Shown piece by piece: positions 18,078 through 27,194 of a stretch of DNA of 64,000 bases. Both the position numbers and the translations under genes were made by a program. The notes below the pieces were generated by a model. That model ran no database searches, was not told where the DNA came from, and saw nothing but the letters and a program-made list of their open reading frames with translations. The stretch is from Lachnospiraceae bacterium (lineage in GTDB: Bacteria; Bacillota; Clostridia; Lachnospirales; Lachnospiraceae): contig SVFS01000003.1 in the NCBI GenBank assembly GCA_015056725.1, positions 19,274 through 83,273 of the forward strand, read 5' to 3'. Each line of letters begins with the position of its first letter. Position 1 is the first letter of the stretch.

Positions 18078-19136
18078 TTATTTTAACTGATCTTCTGTAT
18101 AGTAACCGGAGTCAATTAAGAGTTCTTTGTAGTTGTTGATGTCTGCGTATACTGGTTCGCAAAGGAAAGATGGAACTACATATGCGCCGTTGTCGTATGT
18201 TTCTGTATCGTTTACGTCAACTGTTTCGCCGTTTAAGATCTGTGTAACCATCTTAACAACCTGGTTAGCTAATGTACGTGTATCTTTGAAGATAGACATA
18301 GACTGTTTGCCATCAAGAATGTTCTTAACAGAAGCGATATCGCAGTCCTGACCTGTGATGATTGGGTATGTACCTGTGTAGTTAGCTGCTAAAGCGTTTG
18401 CAACACCGAGTGCTGTAGAGTCGTTAGAGCATAAGCAAGCATCAAGGTTTGTACCATCAGCATAGTAAGAAGAAAGAATGTTTTCCATTCTGGACTGAGC
18501 ATTTGCTGTATCCCAGTTAGCTGTTGCAACTGTAGCGAAATCTGTCTGACCGGATGTAACTACTAATTTACCTTCGTCGATGTATGGCTGTAATAAGTCC
18601 ATAGCGCCGCCGTAGAAGAAGTTAGCGTTGTTGTCACCTGGGTCACCAGTTGTACATTCAAGTGTGAAAGGACCTGCCTGGTTTTCAAGATCAAGTGTAT
18701 CAATGATGTACTGACCCTGAATCTGGCCTACCATATAGTTATCGAATGTAGCATAGTAGCTAACTGCGTCAGAGTTCATGATAAGACGGTCATAAGCGAT
18801 AACTGGAATTTCAGCTTCTTTAGCTTTTGCCATAACGTCACCGAGGGATCCACCATCGATAGAAGCAACTACTAATACTGCACAACCACTGTTGATCATG
18901 TTTTCAATCTGAGAAACCTGTGTAGCTACATCGTTAGATGCATACTGTAAATCAACTTCGAAACCAGCAGCTTCAAGAGCTTTTTTCATGTTGTCACCGT
19001 CCTGGTTCCATCTCTGTAAATCTTTTGTAGGCATTGCTACACCAACTTTGTTTTCCTGTTTCTTACTTCCGCATCCAACTAATAAAGAAGCTACTAATGT
19101 GATGCAAAGTAAAAGGCTAAATAACTTTTTGGACAT
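18078..19136 (-). CDS. chvE: Sugar-binding lipoprotein of the monosaccharide ABC transporter
   Basis: Extracytoplasmic periplasmic-binding-protein fold, anchored as a lipoprotein. Signal LFSLLLCITLVASLLVGCG has the lipobox Cys at about residue 22. The mature part (VGVAMPTKDLQRWNQDGDNM, VVASIDGGSLGDV, VIAYDRLIMNSDAVSYYATFDN) matches the ChvE/XylF-type sugar binders. First gene of the operon; the ATG follows AAAGGGAGGATACAAAG. It faces yjjI across a 245-base divergent region. The exact sugar is not determined; xylose, galactose or arabinose are family possibilities. Confidence 0.93.
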   Translation of the reverse strand: MSKKLFSLLLCITLVASLLVGCGSKKQENKVGVAMPTKDLQRWNQDGDNMKKALEAAGFEVDLQYASNDVATQVSQIENMINSGCAVLVVASIDGGSLGDVMAKAKEAEIPVIAYDRLIMNSDAVSYYATFDNYMVGQIQGQYIIDTLDLENQAGPFTLECTTGDPGDNNANFFYGGAMDLLQPYIDEGKLVVTSGQTDFATVATANWDTANAQSRMENILSSYYADGTNLDACLCSNDSTALGVANALAANYTGTYPIITGQDCDIASVKNILDGKQSMSIFKDTRTLANQVVKMVTQILNGETVDVNDTETYDNGAYVVPSFLCEPVYADINNYKELLIDSGYYTEDQLK

Positions 19137-19381
19137 CTTTGTATCCTCCCTTTCTTTTTTGTAAGCTTACTGTAACACAAGTAAAATAGCAAAAACTTGT
19201 TTCCATCTTCATATTTTTATTTTTTCTGCCGTACGAATCCTGTAGAATAGGATTATTTTGTGCTAAAATTGTGCTAATGACAAAAAAGTACTAAATAGGT
19301 ACAATATAATTACATAAATAATGTAAGAACTTTCATTAAATACATAAAAATTACTATTATATAGGAAGAAAGGCGTAAACA

Positions 19382-20926
19382 ATGAGAGATATTTCTATGG
19401 AAAGGGTAAACGAAACCCGAAATGCAATCTTAGATATTATAAAAAGTCCGACTCTGACTCACGAACAGAAAGTATCTTCCATGGCAGGTAAAGCAGACTC
19501 TTTATTAGAAGTACTGGAGTTGCCTGAAGGATTGGATGAATTGTTATTCTGCGGAATTGATAAAAAATGTATATGCGACTTAAACGAAGGTCATGCTCCG
19601 GTCCGTCCACGTTATATCATTCCTGACTACGCAAAATTCATGAAAGAGGGTTCTGAATTTTTACAACTTGAACCACCTAAGGATTTATATGAAGCTATCA
19701 ACAGTCTTTTAATCTTCTATAAACATGTTCCAAGTGTAACCAATTTCCCTGTTTATGTCGGTGCATTAGATGAACTGTTAGAACCTTTTATTGATGATGT
19801 AGACGAAGCAACTGCGAAAAAGCTACTCCGTATGTTCTTTATTCATATGGACCGTACGATTTTAGATTCTTTCTCACATGCTAACATCGGACCGATTGCT
19901 ACGAAAGCAGGTCGACTGATTTTGGAAGTAGAAAAAGAGTTAGAACACGCTATTCCAAATCTTACAATGAAGTATGACGCTTCTGTTACTAGTGATGAAT
20001 TTGCTTTGGCTGCAATCGATACGGCATTACATAGTGCAAAACCAAGCTTTGCAAATCACCAAATGTTTAAAAGCGAATTGCAGGACGATTATGTAATTGC
20101 CAGCTGCTACAATGGGTTAAAGGTAGGCGGCGGCTCCTATACATTAAGTAGACTGATTCTGAGCAACATTGCTAAGAGAGCTACTGACATCAAAGATTTT
20201 AAAGAAGTACAGCTGCCATACGTAATGGACATTATGGCGAAATATATGGATGAGCGTATCCGCTTTGAAGTAGAAGAAAGTGGCTTCTTCCAAAATAACT
20301 TCCTTGCCAAAGAAGGCTTTATCAGTCAGGATAAATTTACCGCAATGTACGGTCTGGTAGGTCTTGCAGAATGTGTAAATATTCTTATGGAAAAGGAAGG
20401 AAAGCCTTATCGCTATAGCCATCATGAAGAAGCTGACGCTCTCGGTGTAGAAATCATGGATTTAATCGATGCATTTAACCAGAGTCACACAAATAAATAT
20501 TGTCAGGTTACAGGCGGACATTTCTTATTACATGCACAGGTTGGTATTTCGGACGATTCTGAAATCAGCCCGGGTACAAGAATTCCAATCGGTGAAGAAC
20601 CGGAAGAACTGCTGACACACTTGAAGCATTGCAGTCTCTTCCATAAATATTTCCCATCAGGAACGGGCGATATTTTCCCAATTGATACGACTGCACACCG
20701 CAATCCGGAATTTATACTGGATATTATCAAAGGTGCTTTCCAGGATCATTTAAGATACTTATCCTTCTATGCATCTGATAGTGATGTGATCCGTATTTCA
20801 GGCTATCTTGTAAAACGTTCTGAAATCGAAAAGCTTCGTAATGGTAATGCAGTTCTTCAGAATACAACAGGACTTGGTCTGGAAGCCACAGACAATCTTC
20901 GTGTACAGGAGCGTAAAGTAAGATAG
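19382..20926 (+). CDS. yjjI: YjjI family glycyl-radical enzyme
   Basis: Oxygen-sensitive radical enzyme of the pyruvate-formate-lyase superfamily, YjjI branch; I know of no firmly assigned substrate. The 514 residues include an active-site-type Cys in VIASCYNGLKVGGGS (about 242) and a C-terminal glycyl-radical loop VIRISGYLVKRS (Gly about 475). The usual RVxGY motif is therefore RISGY. It is shorter than PFL (about 760). The ATG follows GGAAGAAAGG. The activase gene is 33 bases downstream. It faces the sugar transporter operon, so shared control is possible. Confidence 0.9.
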   Translation: MRDISMERVNETRNAILDIIKSPTLTHEQKVSSMAGKADSLLEVLELPEGLDELLFCGIDKKCICDLNEGHAPVRPRYIIPDYAKFMKEGSEFLQLEPPKDLYEAINSLLIFYKHVPSVTNFPVYVGALDELLEPFIDDVDEATAKKLLRMFFIHMDRTILDSFSHANIGPIATKAGRLILEVEKELEHAIPNLTMKYDASVTSDEFALAAIDTALHSAKPSFANHQMFKSELQDDYVIASCYNGLKVGGGSYTLSRLILSNIAKRATDIKDFKEVQLPYVMDIMAKYMDERIRFEVEESGFFQNNFLAKEGFISQDKFTAMYGLVGLAECVNILMEKEGKPYRYSHHEEADALGVEIMDLIDAFNQSHTNKYCQVTGGHFLLHAQVGISDDSEISPGTRIPIGEEPEELLTHLKHCSLFHKYFPSGTGDIFPIDTTAHRNPEFILDIIKGAFQDHLRYLSFYASDSDVIRISGYLVKRSEIEKLRNGNAVLQNTTGLGLEATDNLRVQERKVR

Positions 20927-20959
20927 AAACTATCTTCTCTTTTAACAAGGTGACCATTT

Positions 20960-21841
20960 ATGTATATGAACCAAACAAACGGGAGCCGGATAACGGCTCC
21001 CGTAAATAAAATTATTCCCTTTAGCTGTGTAGACGGCCCCGGAAACAGAACGGTTATTTTTTTACAGGGTTGTAATTTTGATTGTAAATATTGTCATAAT
21101 CCGGAGACAAGAGCTCTTTGTATAAATTGTGGACTGTGTGTAGAAAAATGTCCGACTGGAGCATTGACATTAGCGACAGATGCATTGGACACATCAAAAA
21201 AACACGTCGTCTTCCATCCGGAAAAATGTGTTTCCTGCGACACTTGTATCAAGACTTGTCCCAATGATGCCAGCCCACGCATTATTAATATGACAGCTGC
21301 GGATGCCTTTGAAGCAGTAAAAAAGCAAATGCCTTACATCCGAGGCATTACTGTCTCCGGCGGTGAGTGTACTTTTTATCCTGACTTTATCCGAGAATTA
21401 TTTATTCTTTGCAAAGAAGCCGGTCGTACCACCTTTATTGACAGCAATGGCAGTTATGATTTTTCAAAAAACCCTTCTTTATTAGAAGTAACCGATTCGG
21501 TTATGTTGGATATTAAAGCATTTGACAAATCACAGCATTATGAGGTTACCGCTGCAGACAATGATATGGTTCTAAAAAATGCTGTTTATCTCGCAGAAAT
21601 TGGTAAGCTGTTTGAAGTGCGAACGGTTGTAGTACCGGAATTATATGACTGCCGACACACTATTATAGAAACAGGTAAGCTTCTTGCGGATTATCAACCT
21701 ATACGATATAAACTCATCGCTTATAGACCAATGGGAGTTCGGGAACAATATCGAATATATTCGGTTCCTAGTCAGGAGCTTTTAGAAGAATATGCAAATA
21801 TATTAAAAGACTTAAATTGGAAAGACGTGGTCATTATCTGA
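20960..21841 (+). CDS. yjjW: YjjW family glycyl-radical-enzyme activase (radical SAM)
   Basis: Generates the glycyl radical on YjjI by reductive SAM cleavage. The 293 residues have the radical-SAM motif CNFDCKYC (about 39–46), two ferredoxin-like cluster motifs (CINCGLCVEKC and CVSCDTCIKTC) inserted after it, and the SAM-binding VSGGECTFYPDF. The ATG at 20960 has AAGGTGA upstream. The stop lies inside a terminator stem and overlaps the convergent cysteine-cluster gene by eight bases. Confidence 0.93.
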   Translation: MYMNQTNGSRITAPVNKIIPFSCVDGPGNRTVIFLQGCNFDCKYCHNPETRALCINCGLCVEKCPTGALTLATDALDTSKKHVVFHPEKCVSCDTCIKTCPNDASPRIINMTAADAFEAVKKQMPYIRGITVSGGECTFYPDFIRELFILCKEAGRTTFIDSNGSYDFSKNPSLLEVTDSVMLDIKAFDKSQHYEVTAADNDMVLKNAVYLAEIGKLFEVRTVVVPELYDCRHTIIETGKLLADYQPIRYKLIAYRPMGVREQYRIYSVPSQELLEEYANILKDLNWKDVVII

Positions 21842-21858
21842 CCACGCCTTTTATTTCT
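21826..21858 (+). terminator. Terminator shared by convergent gene ends
   Basis: CGTGGTCA (21826–21833) / TGACCACG (21839–21846), then CCTTTTATTTC. It contains the stop codons of both yjjW and the opposing cysteine-cluster gene. Confidence 0.7.
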
Positions 21859-22493
21859 TTCATCCTATTACTATACTGTTCATAAAAATCGACTTCCGTA
21901 TCATACGGCTTCATAAAAAACTGATTCAGCACAAGTAAATTTAACTGCTTTGCATAATCGTCCTGTCCGTCCGCAAAAAGCTTTTGCAATTTATTCTGAA
22001 ACCATCTGCAGAAATTATGCCAATCCAGTATAAATGCTTCATTTCTTGAAAGCTGATTTACAGAAAGCCATTTATCAATTTTCACTTTTGTTTTCACAGC
22101 TTTCGGGCAGGCATCTTCCAAGACAAAATAACGATAGCCTGTACTTTCCCACATCTCGCCATCGGACTCATAATTTCTTCCAAGAGGAAAGAGTCTGCAA
22201 AGCCCCGGTCTGAACGGATGAATACTACATCTTCCTTCCTTATCTAAAAAGACACATTTGTCTGTCTCATCCGACATTTTGATATGTGGAAGAATCATCC
22301 CTTCCTCTACATGAAGTTCTATTTTCTGATTCAGCATATCTTCAAAGCTTACTTGCAAATTTTTGGTCAATTCATACACATCATAGGGATTTAAAACAAC
22401 GGTATCTCCCATTCCTTCGCAGCAGGATGAGCAACCCTTGCATCCGTCGCATCCAATCTTCGCCATATCCTTTGCGGTATATAGTTTTTGCAC
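21834..22493 (-). CDS. YkgJ family cysteine-cluster protein
   Basis: Probable zinc- or iron–sulfur-binding protein of unknown role. The 219 residues start with a dense Cys region (CDGCKGCSSCCEG, about 15–27), followed by CVFLDKEGRCSIHPFRPGLCRLFP, which defines the family. The start is GTG at 22493 with GAGGAAATAAAC upstream. It is followed upstream by the Fe-alcohol dehydrogenase gene (23-base gap), probably one unit. The convergent overlap with yjjW suggests long-standing adjacency only. Confidence 0.85.
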   Translation of the reverse strand: MQKLYTAKDMAKIGCDGCKGCSSCCEGMGDTVVLNPYDVYELTKNLQVSFEDMLNQKIELHVEEGMILPHIKMSDETDKCVFLDKEGRCSIHPFRPGLCRLFPLGRNYESDGEMWESTGYRYFVLEDACPKAVKTKVKIDKWLSVNQLSRNEAFILDWHNFCRWFQNKLQKLFADGQDDYAKQLNLLVLNQFFMKPYDTEVDFYEQYSNRMKEIKGVVR

Positions 22494-22515
22494 GTTTATT
22501 TCCTCGTTTCTTTAA

Positions 22516-23646
22516 TTAATAGAAAGACTTCAAAATCTCTGCTGTCATCTCAAATGGATAATTTGCCATTTTAGCAGGTGCGTTTAAAAGGCTCTCCACA
22601 TCGCGTTCCCAGAGTGCTTCCGGTATAATTACCGGACCTAATATCATTTTCATGTACTGCTCGAAAGACTCTATCCCATCAAACCCTAAAAGGTTCAATA
22701 CGGTATTCACTCCATCCATATCCGCATAATTTTTTAAAAACGCCGGGAGAAACATTCCAACTGCTTTACCATGCGGTACATGTAATTCATAAGTAACAGG
22801 ATAACTCAAACCATGCGGCAAACTTGTCCCGGTATGTGCTATCGCAATTCCACCCATAACACTTGCCTGCATAAACAGCGAATAATCTTCTCCTGTCATT
22901 TGTGCAAATGCATTTTCATCTGCCAGTTTGTCTTTCACACGACCCCAAATCTGAAGTCCTTCCTTTGCATACAGTCTACTATAAAAGGTTGCATTTGTAT
23001 TCAAATACGATTCTACCAAATGTGCCAGTGCATCCACACATGTACTTACCATTCCCGCATAGGAAACCGTCCTTAAATATCCTGCATCCACGAGTGCAAT
23101 GTTCGGAAAAATACGATGCCCTATGCTTGCCTTCGTATGACTGTCGTGTAACGTCAAAATAGAATACGGTGTCACTTCTGATCCTGTTCCCGATGTTGTT
23201 GGAATTGCTACAATCGGATACCAATCAAGCTTTGGACCACCATAAAAGAACGTCTGTGCATTTTCTATATATTCCGGATTTTTTGCAAGCAGCGAAATCG
23301 CTTTACTTGCATCCATTGGAGAGCCACCGCCTACTGCAACAAAAAAATCCACTTTCTCTTCTACTGCCATTTTTGCCGCTTTAGTAGCTGTTTCGACAGA
23401 CGGATTCTCTTCTATATCATCATAGACCACGTATGGCATATTCTCACGTTCCAGAATATGTATTACATCTTGAAACGATCCATTAATACGGGAAGAGTGT
23501 TTGCCCGTTACAATCATCGCTTTTGTTCCGAGAGCACAGATTTCTTTTCCATGAGCCACTACACATCCCGGTTCATTATATACAAGTGTCGGCATATATA
23601 ATTTCATAACATCTCTTACAGCTTGCTTTTGTATAAAGCTCTGCAT
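22516..23646 (-). CDS. Iron-containing alcohol dehydrogenase
   Basis: NAD(P)-dependent group III dehydrogenase. The 376 residues have the nucleotide loop VGGGSPMDASKA (about 102) and IPTTSGTGSEVTPYS. Metal-ligand positions are seen in DALAHLVESY, HTGTSLPHGLSY and HVPHGKAVGM. The ATG at 23646 has AAAGGA abutting it, so an internal ATG at 23604 (start MKLYMPTLVY) is a plausible alternative. It lies nine bases after the ketopantoate-reductase-like gene, likely co-transcribed. Substrate unknown. Confidence 0.9.
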   Translation of the reverse strand: MQSFIQKQAVRDVMKLYMPTLVYNEPGCVVAHGKEICALGTKAMIVTGKHSSRINGSFQDVIHILERENMPYVVYDDIEENPSVETATKAAKMAVEEKVDFFVAVGGGSPMDASKAISLLAKNPEYIENAQTFFYGGPKLDWYPIVAIPTTSGTGSEVTPYSILTLHDSHTKASIGHRIFPNIALVDAGYLRTVSYAGMVSTCVDALAHLVESYLNTNATFYSRLYAKEGLQIWGRVKDKLADENAFAQMTGEDYSLFMQASVMGGIAIAHTGTSLPHGLSYPVTYELHVPHGKAVGMFLPAFLKNYADMDGVNTVLNLLGFDGIESFEQYMKMILGPVIIPEALWERDVESLLNAPAKMANYPFEMTAEILKSFY

Positions 23647-23655
23647 TCCTTTCTT

Positions 23656-24573
23656 TTAATAATCAAACTTTCCGTCATTCTTTTCTTCTAATGCTTTAAT
23701 TGCATGATAGGTATACTCACTAAACGGAACGGAAATTCCAAGCTCTCCTGCAATTTTAATAAATACACCAAGAAACATATCCACTTCTGTATGACGCTTC
23801 GCATCCAAATCCTGCAATGTCGAAAATCTTGCTGACGGATGACAAGTATCACGTGTATTTCCAATTGGTGCTATCTTAATATTTTTGGCATTCGCCACGG
23901 CGGTTACTTCTTCTAAAAGTTTCCGGTTAATATAATCTACATGGGCACTGTCAAAATAAGAACCATAACCGATGCCTAATATCGCCTGTGGGAGATTAAA
24001 CGTAATATTCATGGCAAATTTCGTCCACTGGCTGGAAATAATGTCTTCTTCCACCTGGTAATGCAATCCCATTTCATCCAGCAATTCCATGATTGCCAAT
24101 ACTCTTTCTGATTTCTTAGAAGTTCCCTTTTCGCCAAATAAAAGCCCTACCGTTGTTTCCGGATTAAATGTAACTGTAGCATCCTTTCTTGCGGCTACTA
24201 TTTTCATAAAAGAATATATCACATGTTCTGCTCCGACACGCTCACTAATCATGTCTTCGCTATCAATACCATTTAACAGGCTGATTACAATTGTATTTTC
24301 CCTTACAATTGTTTCAATCGCATCCAACGATTCTATCAGACCATCATATTTTGTGGAAATCAAAAGTAAATCAACGCCAGCTGCTTCCTCCGGTGTTTTT
24401 ACATTTAATACATAATCTTTTCCGTTAATATTGATTCCGTTTTTTTCTAAACGGGACTTTCTCTCCCCTTCTGCCACTACGCAAAAGTTCCCGCCCATTT
24501 TTTCTGCCATACCATAAATAAAATATGCTCCTACTGCTCCGGCACCTAAAAGTGCTACTGTTTTAATTTTCAT
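23656..24573 (-). CDS. 2-dehydropantoate 2-reductase family protein (PanE/ApbA-like)
   Basis: NADPH-dependent reductase of 305 residues. The N-terminal Rossmann motif is LLGAGAVGAYFIYG (about 8–21), followed by DLLLISTKYDGL and VISLLNGIDSE. The C-terminal helical domain carries the expected catalytic Lys in SQWTKFAMNITFN and ends with RHTEVDMFLGV. Located with a Fe-alcohol dehydrogenase and without other pantothenate genes, so it may reduce another 2-oxoacid rather than ketopantoate. The ATG follows AAAGGAGGGTACT. Confidence 0.85.
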   Translation of the reverse strand: MKIKTVALLGAGAVGAYFIYGMAEKMGGNFCVVAEGERKSRLEKNGININGKDYVLNVKTPEEAAGVDLLLISTKYDGLIESLDAIETIVRENTIVISLLNGIDSEDMISERVGAEHVIYSFMKIVAARKDATVTFNPETTVGLLFGEKGTSKKSERVLAIMELLDEMGLHYQVEEDIISSQWTKFAMNITFNLPQAILGIGYGSYFDSAHVDYINRKLLEEVTAVANAKNIKIAPIGNTRDTCHPSARFSTLQDLDAKRHTEVDMFLGVFIKIAGELGISVPFSEYTYHAIKALEEKNDGKFDY

Positions 24574-24603
24574 AGTACCCTCCTTTTTCTACCATACTAT
24601 TAC

Positions 24604-24634
24604 AAAACACCCTCAAATGTCTAACATTTGAGGG
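24604..24634 (-). terminator. Terminator of the PAS-GGDEF gene
   Basis: CCCTCAAATGT (24610–24620) / ACATTTGAGGG (24624–24634), an 11-bp perfect stem. On the minus strand it is followed by TGTTTTG. Confidence 0.75.
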
Positions 24635-24656
24635 CATTTTATTTTCAAATAGTATT

Positions 24657-25973
24657 TTATTTAGAAAAAACAAACCGATTTTTTCCATGTCTTTTTGCTT
24701 CATACAAAGCATTATCTGCTTTGGTATATAATTCTTCTAACGTTCTTCCGTCTTCAGGATACATACTGATTCCTATACTTCCCGAAACTTGAAGGTCCAC
24801 AGGTCCAACATCAATTTTTGAAATGCCTTCCAATAAACTGGTTGCTTTTACCGCCAGCTTTCGTACATCTCCAATATTTCTCATTAATGCAAAGAATTCG
24901 TCTCCTCCAATTCTTCCCACAACATCTGTGTCACGGAAGCCTTCATGAAGAATGCCTGCTACAGCAGACAGAAACTCATCGCCCGCTTGATGACCTAATG
25001 TATCATTCAGAACTTTAAAGTTATCAATGTCAATCATAAATAGTGCATGTTCACCATTTCGTTCTCTTATCAGCACATCACGAATGGAATTCATGGTCGT
25101 ATCACGGTTTAGAAGCATTGTCATTCCGTCAAACTTCGCTGCCGTTATAATATGCTGCTCTTCTTTCTTCTCTTCATGAATATCCTTTGCTTTCAGCATA
25201 ATACATAAATGACCGCTTTCTACATTCGCGAGGAATTTCACTTCATTTTCGACCCAGCGTACATCGCCATTTGTCATTTCACGTTCATATTCAAATCTCC
25301 AATAAGAGTTACCTTCTGCATATAGTCTACACAGATTTTCCGGTGTGAAATCACGATAAAACTGTGCTGCCGGACATGCCTCATCTTTAATGGATTCTAC
25401 TGCCGCTTGACAAAGCTCCTCTACAGTATGGCAAAGCTGCAATGTTCCCTCTTCTATATTCTGCCTTCTCTGGCTGATAACACGCCAACTATCTACATCA
25501 ATATAAGATATCGCATATACATCCTCCGGCAATTCAAAGAGACAACTTAACTCTTTCTGATAATGCTGCTTGATAATGTAGTCGCGTGTAATATCTTTCG
25601 TAATACCCAGTATTCCGTTTGGCTTTCCATCCGGACCATATAGCAAATATTTTGATGTGGAACCATATCTTGCATGACCATCCTCATCGGTAATCGGCTC
25701 CATATAATCAACCAAATCTTTGCCTTCTGCAAGTAGCTTTTTATCATCTTTTCTATAACGTTCAGCAAGATTTTCATCTTCGAATATTTCAAGGTCTGTT
25801 TTATTAATGACATCTTCAAGTGTTTCTTTCCCCGCCATTTTTATCCATGCAAGGGATGCTGCAACGTATACAGAATCAACATCTTTTACGAAAATCATAT
25901 CTTCCGTATTTCTAAGCATTGTCTGAAATGCTTCCTGAATAAGTAATTCTGATTTCTTTTCATTCATGCCCAT
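24657..25973 (-). CDS. PAS-domain diguanylate cyclase
   Basis: Predicted to make c-di-GMP. The 438 residues begin with a PAS sensor (MIFVKDVDSVYVAASLAWIK, about 18–130). A second sensor-like region follows, and the C-terminal GGDEF domain has an intact GRIGGDEFFAL (about 354–364) and the usual DIDNFKVLNDTLGH. No membrane segment is seen, so it is a soluble sensor. It is flanked by terminators and therefore monocistronic. The signal is not known. Confidence 0.9.
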   Translation of the reverse strand: MGMNEKKSELLIQEAFQTMLRNTEDMIFVKDVDSVYVAASLAWIKMAGKETLEDVINKTDLEIFEDENLAERYRKDDKKLLAEGKDLVDYMEPITDEDGHARYGSTSKYLLYGPDGKPNGILGITKDITRDYIIKQHYQKELSCLFELPEDVYAISYIDVDSWRVISQRRQNIEEGTLQLCHTVEELCQAAVESIKDEACPAAQFYRDFTPENLCRLYAEGNSYWRFEYEREMTNGDVRWVENEVKFLANVESGHLCIMLKAKDIHEEKKEEQHIITAAKFDGMTMLLNRDTTMNSIRDVLIRERNGEHALFMIDIDNFKVLNDTLGHQAGDEFLSAVAGILHEGFRDTDVVGRIGGDEFFALMRNIGDVRKLAVKATSLLEGISKIDVGPVDLQVSGSIGISMYPEDGRTLEELYTKADNALYEAKRHGKNRFVFSK

Positions 25974-26081
25974 AACATCAACTCTCCCAGAATATATCTT
26001 TACTCATGTCCCTATTACATACACATATAGACATTATATATCTTTTTTGTGCAAAAAGACATACAATTCTTTAAAAAAATT

Positions 26082-26108
26082 AAAAAAGTGGCAAAATTGC
26101 CACTCTTT
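26082..26108 (-). terminator. Terminator of the acetyltransferase gene
   Basis: GTGGCAA/TTGCCAC (26088–26103) followed on the minus strand by TTTTTTAATTTTTTT. Confidence 0.75.
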
Positions 26109-26119
26109 ATCTATATTGA

Positions 26120-26767
26120 TTATTCAAAAAATGCCGGATTTATTTTCTTATCCTTAAAATAGTACTCTTTGTCATGCTCGCCAATTTCACGAAGCACCTT
26201 GCACGGATTACCAACTGCAACCACATTAGACGGAATATCTTTTGTTACAACACTTCCTGCTCCAATAACAACGTTATCTCCAATGGTAACTCCCGGCAAA
26301 AGAATCGCTCCTGCACCAAGCCAACAATTTTTCCCAACACGCACAGGTGCATTATACTGATAGCCTTTTTGACGTAACTCTGCTACAATTGGATGCCCTG
26401 CTGTCGCAATTATGACATTCGGACCAACCATCGTATAATCTCCAATATAAACATGCGTATCATCTACTACCGTGAAATTGTAATTTACATACACATTTTT
26501 TCCCAAATGAATGTGATAACCGCCCCAATTTGCATGAAGTGGCGGTTCAATATAACAGCCATCTCCTATCTCTGCAAACATTTTTTTCATCAATGCTTCC
26601 CACTTATCCATCTCTGTTGGACGTGTCATATTAAAATCATACTGCAAATCCACGCACTGAAGCTGTTTCTTCATAATTTCATCATCATGCGGAAGATACA
26701 AATCTGTACTGTGCATCCTGTCTTTCATAGGAACATCGCTAATTCCTGCTCTTTCTACTGTTTCCAT
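26120..26767 (-). CDS. Sugar O-acetyltransferase (maltose/galactoside acetyltransferase family)
   Basis: Acetyl-CoA-dependent transferase of the left-handed beta-helix (hexapeptide) fold. The Maa/NodL-type N-terminus, HIHLGKNVYVNYNFTVVDDTHVYIGDYTMVGPNV and the catalytic His region (ATAGHP, near residue 125) are clear. The end VVIGAGSVVTKDIPSNVVAVGNP is diagnostic. The start is placed at the ATG at 26767 after GGGGGTATTGGG; the frame stays open to 26806 and a later ATG exists, so the first 20 residues are uncertain. Confidence 0.88.
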   Translation of the reverse strand: METVERAGISDVPMKDRMHSTDLYLPHDDEIMKKQLQCVDLQYDFNMTRPTEMDKWEALMKKMFAEIGDGCYIEPPLHANWGGYHIHLGKNVYVNYNFTVVDDTHVYIGDYTMVGPNVIIATAGHPIVAELRQKGYQYNAPVRVGKNCWLGAGAILLPGVTIGDNVVIGAGSVVTKDIPSNVVAVGNPCKVLREIGEHDKEYYFKDKKINPAFFE

Positions 26768-26831
26768 CCCAATACCCCCATTTTTTTGCCATGCCTTTTT
26801 CATCATAGATTCAAACGCAGCTATATATTAT

Positions 26832-26872
26832 AAAAAATGCCTGAAACACTGTATCTACCAACATTTCAAGCA
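26832..26872 (-). terminator. Terminator of the tRNA-Tyr–tRNA-Leu unit
   Basis: TGCTTGAAA/TTTCAGGCA (one wobble pair) with a 17-base loop, then TTTTTT on the minus strand. Confidence 0.65.
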
Positions 26873-26882
26873 CTTCATTTAC

Positions 26883-26968
26883 TGCCGGCGACCGGAATCG
26901 AACCGGTACGGGAGATTAGTCCCGCAGGATTTTAAGTCCTGTGCGTCTGCCAGTTCCGCCACGCCGGC
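26883..26968 (-). tRNA. tRNA-Leu (anticodon TAA)
   Basis: An 86-nt class II tRNA. Acceptor GCCGGCG/CGCCGGC, anticodon loop CTTAAAA (TAA), long variable arm and T-arm ACCGG TTCGATT CCGGT. Second gene of a two-tRNA transcript. CCA is not encoded. Confidence 0.97.
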
Positions 26969-27002
26969 ATCCTATTAAGGAATATGATTTTTACAAATCA
27001 AC

Positions 27003-27084
27003 TGGACGGAGGTGGATTCGAACCACCGAAGCAATTTGCAGCAGATTTACAGTCTGTCCCCTTTGGCCACTCGGGAATCCGTCC
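27003..27084 (-). tRNA. tRNA-Tyr (anticodon GTA)
   Basis: An 82-nt class II tRNA. Acceptor GGACGGA/TCCGTCC, anticodon stem CAGA/TCTG with loop CTGTAAA (GTA), long variable arm, T-arm GGTGG TTCGAAT CCACC. CCA is not encoded. It lies 34 bases upstream of tRNA-Leu. Confidence 0.97.
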
Positions 27085-27120
27085 ATTCTCTAATACGTTA
27101 CCGTCTTAAAGACCTATTTA

Positions 27121-27149
27121 GTTATATCATAAGCCATATAAAAATGCAA
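27121..27149 (-). promoter_or_regulatory. Promoter of the tRNA-Tyr–tRNA-Leu unit
   Basis: On the minus strand TTGCAT (27144–27149), a 17-base spacer and TATAAC (27121–27126). The −35 box lies in the 3' arm of the GH13 gene's terminator. Confidence 0.65.
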
Positions 27150-27190
27150 GACAGGATTTCGTTTCTTTTATAAAACCATGCCTTGCATTT
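27140..27190 (-). terminator. Terminator of the GH13 gene
   Basis: ATGCAAG (minus, 27182–27188) pairs with CTTGCAT (27144–27150), followed by TTTTTAT. The loop is long (about 31 bases). It overlaps the downstream tRNA promoter. Confidence 0.55.
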
Positions 27191-27194
27191 TCTA

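Noticed and set aside
14101..19136. Recent gene transfer of the transporter operon
   Set aside because: Codon use and base composition look like the neighbours, and there are no flanking repeats or integrase. The tRNA-Pro gene nearby is intact and not repeated as an attachment site.
19161..19170. Catabolite-repression (cre) site near GTAAGCTTAC in the chvE–yjjI divergent region
   Set aside because: The palindrome lacks the central CG of the cre consensus, so it is not a credible match.
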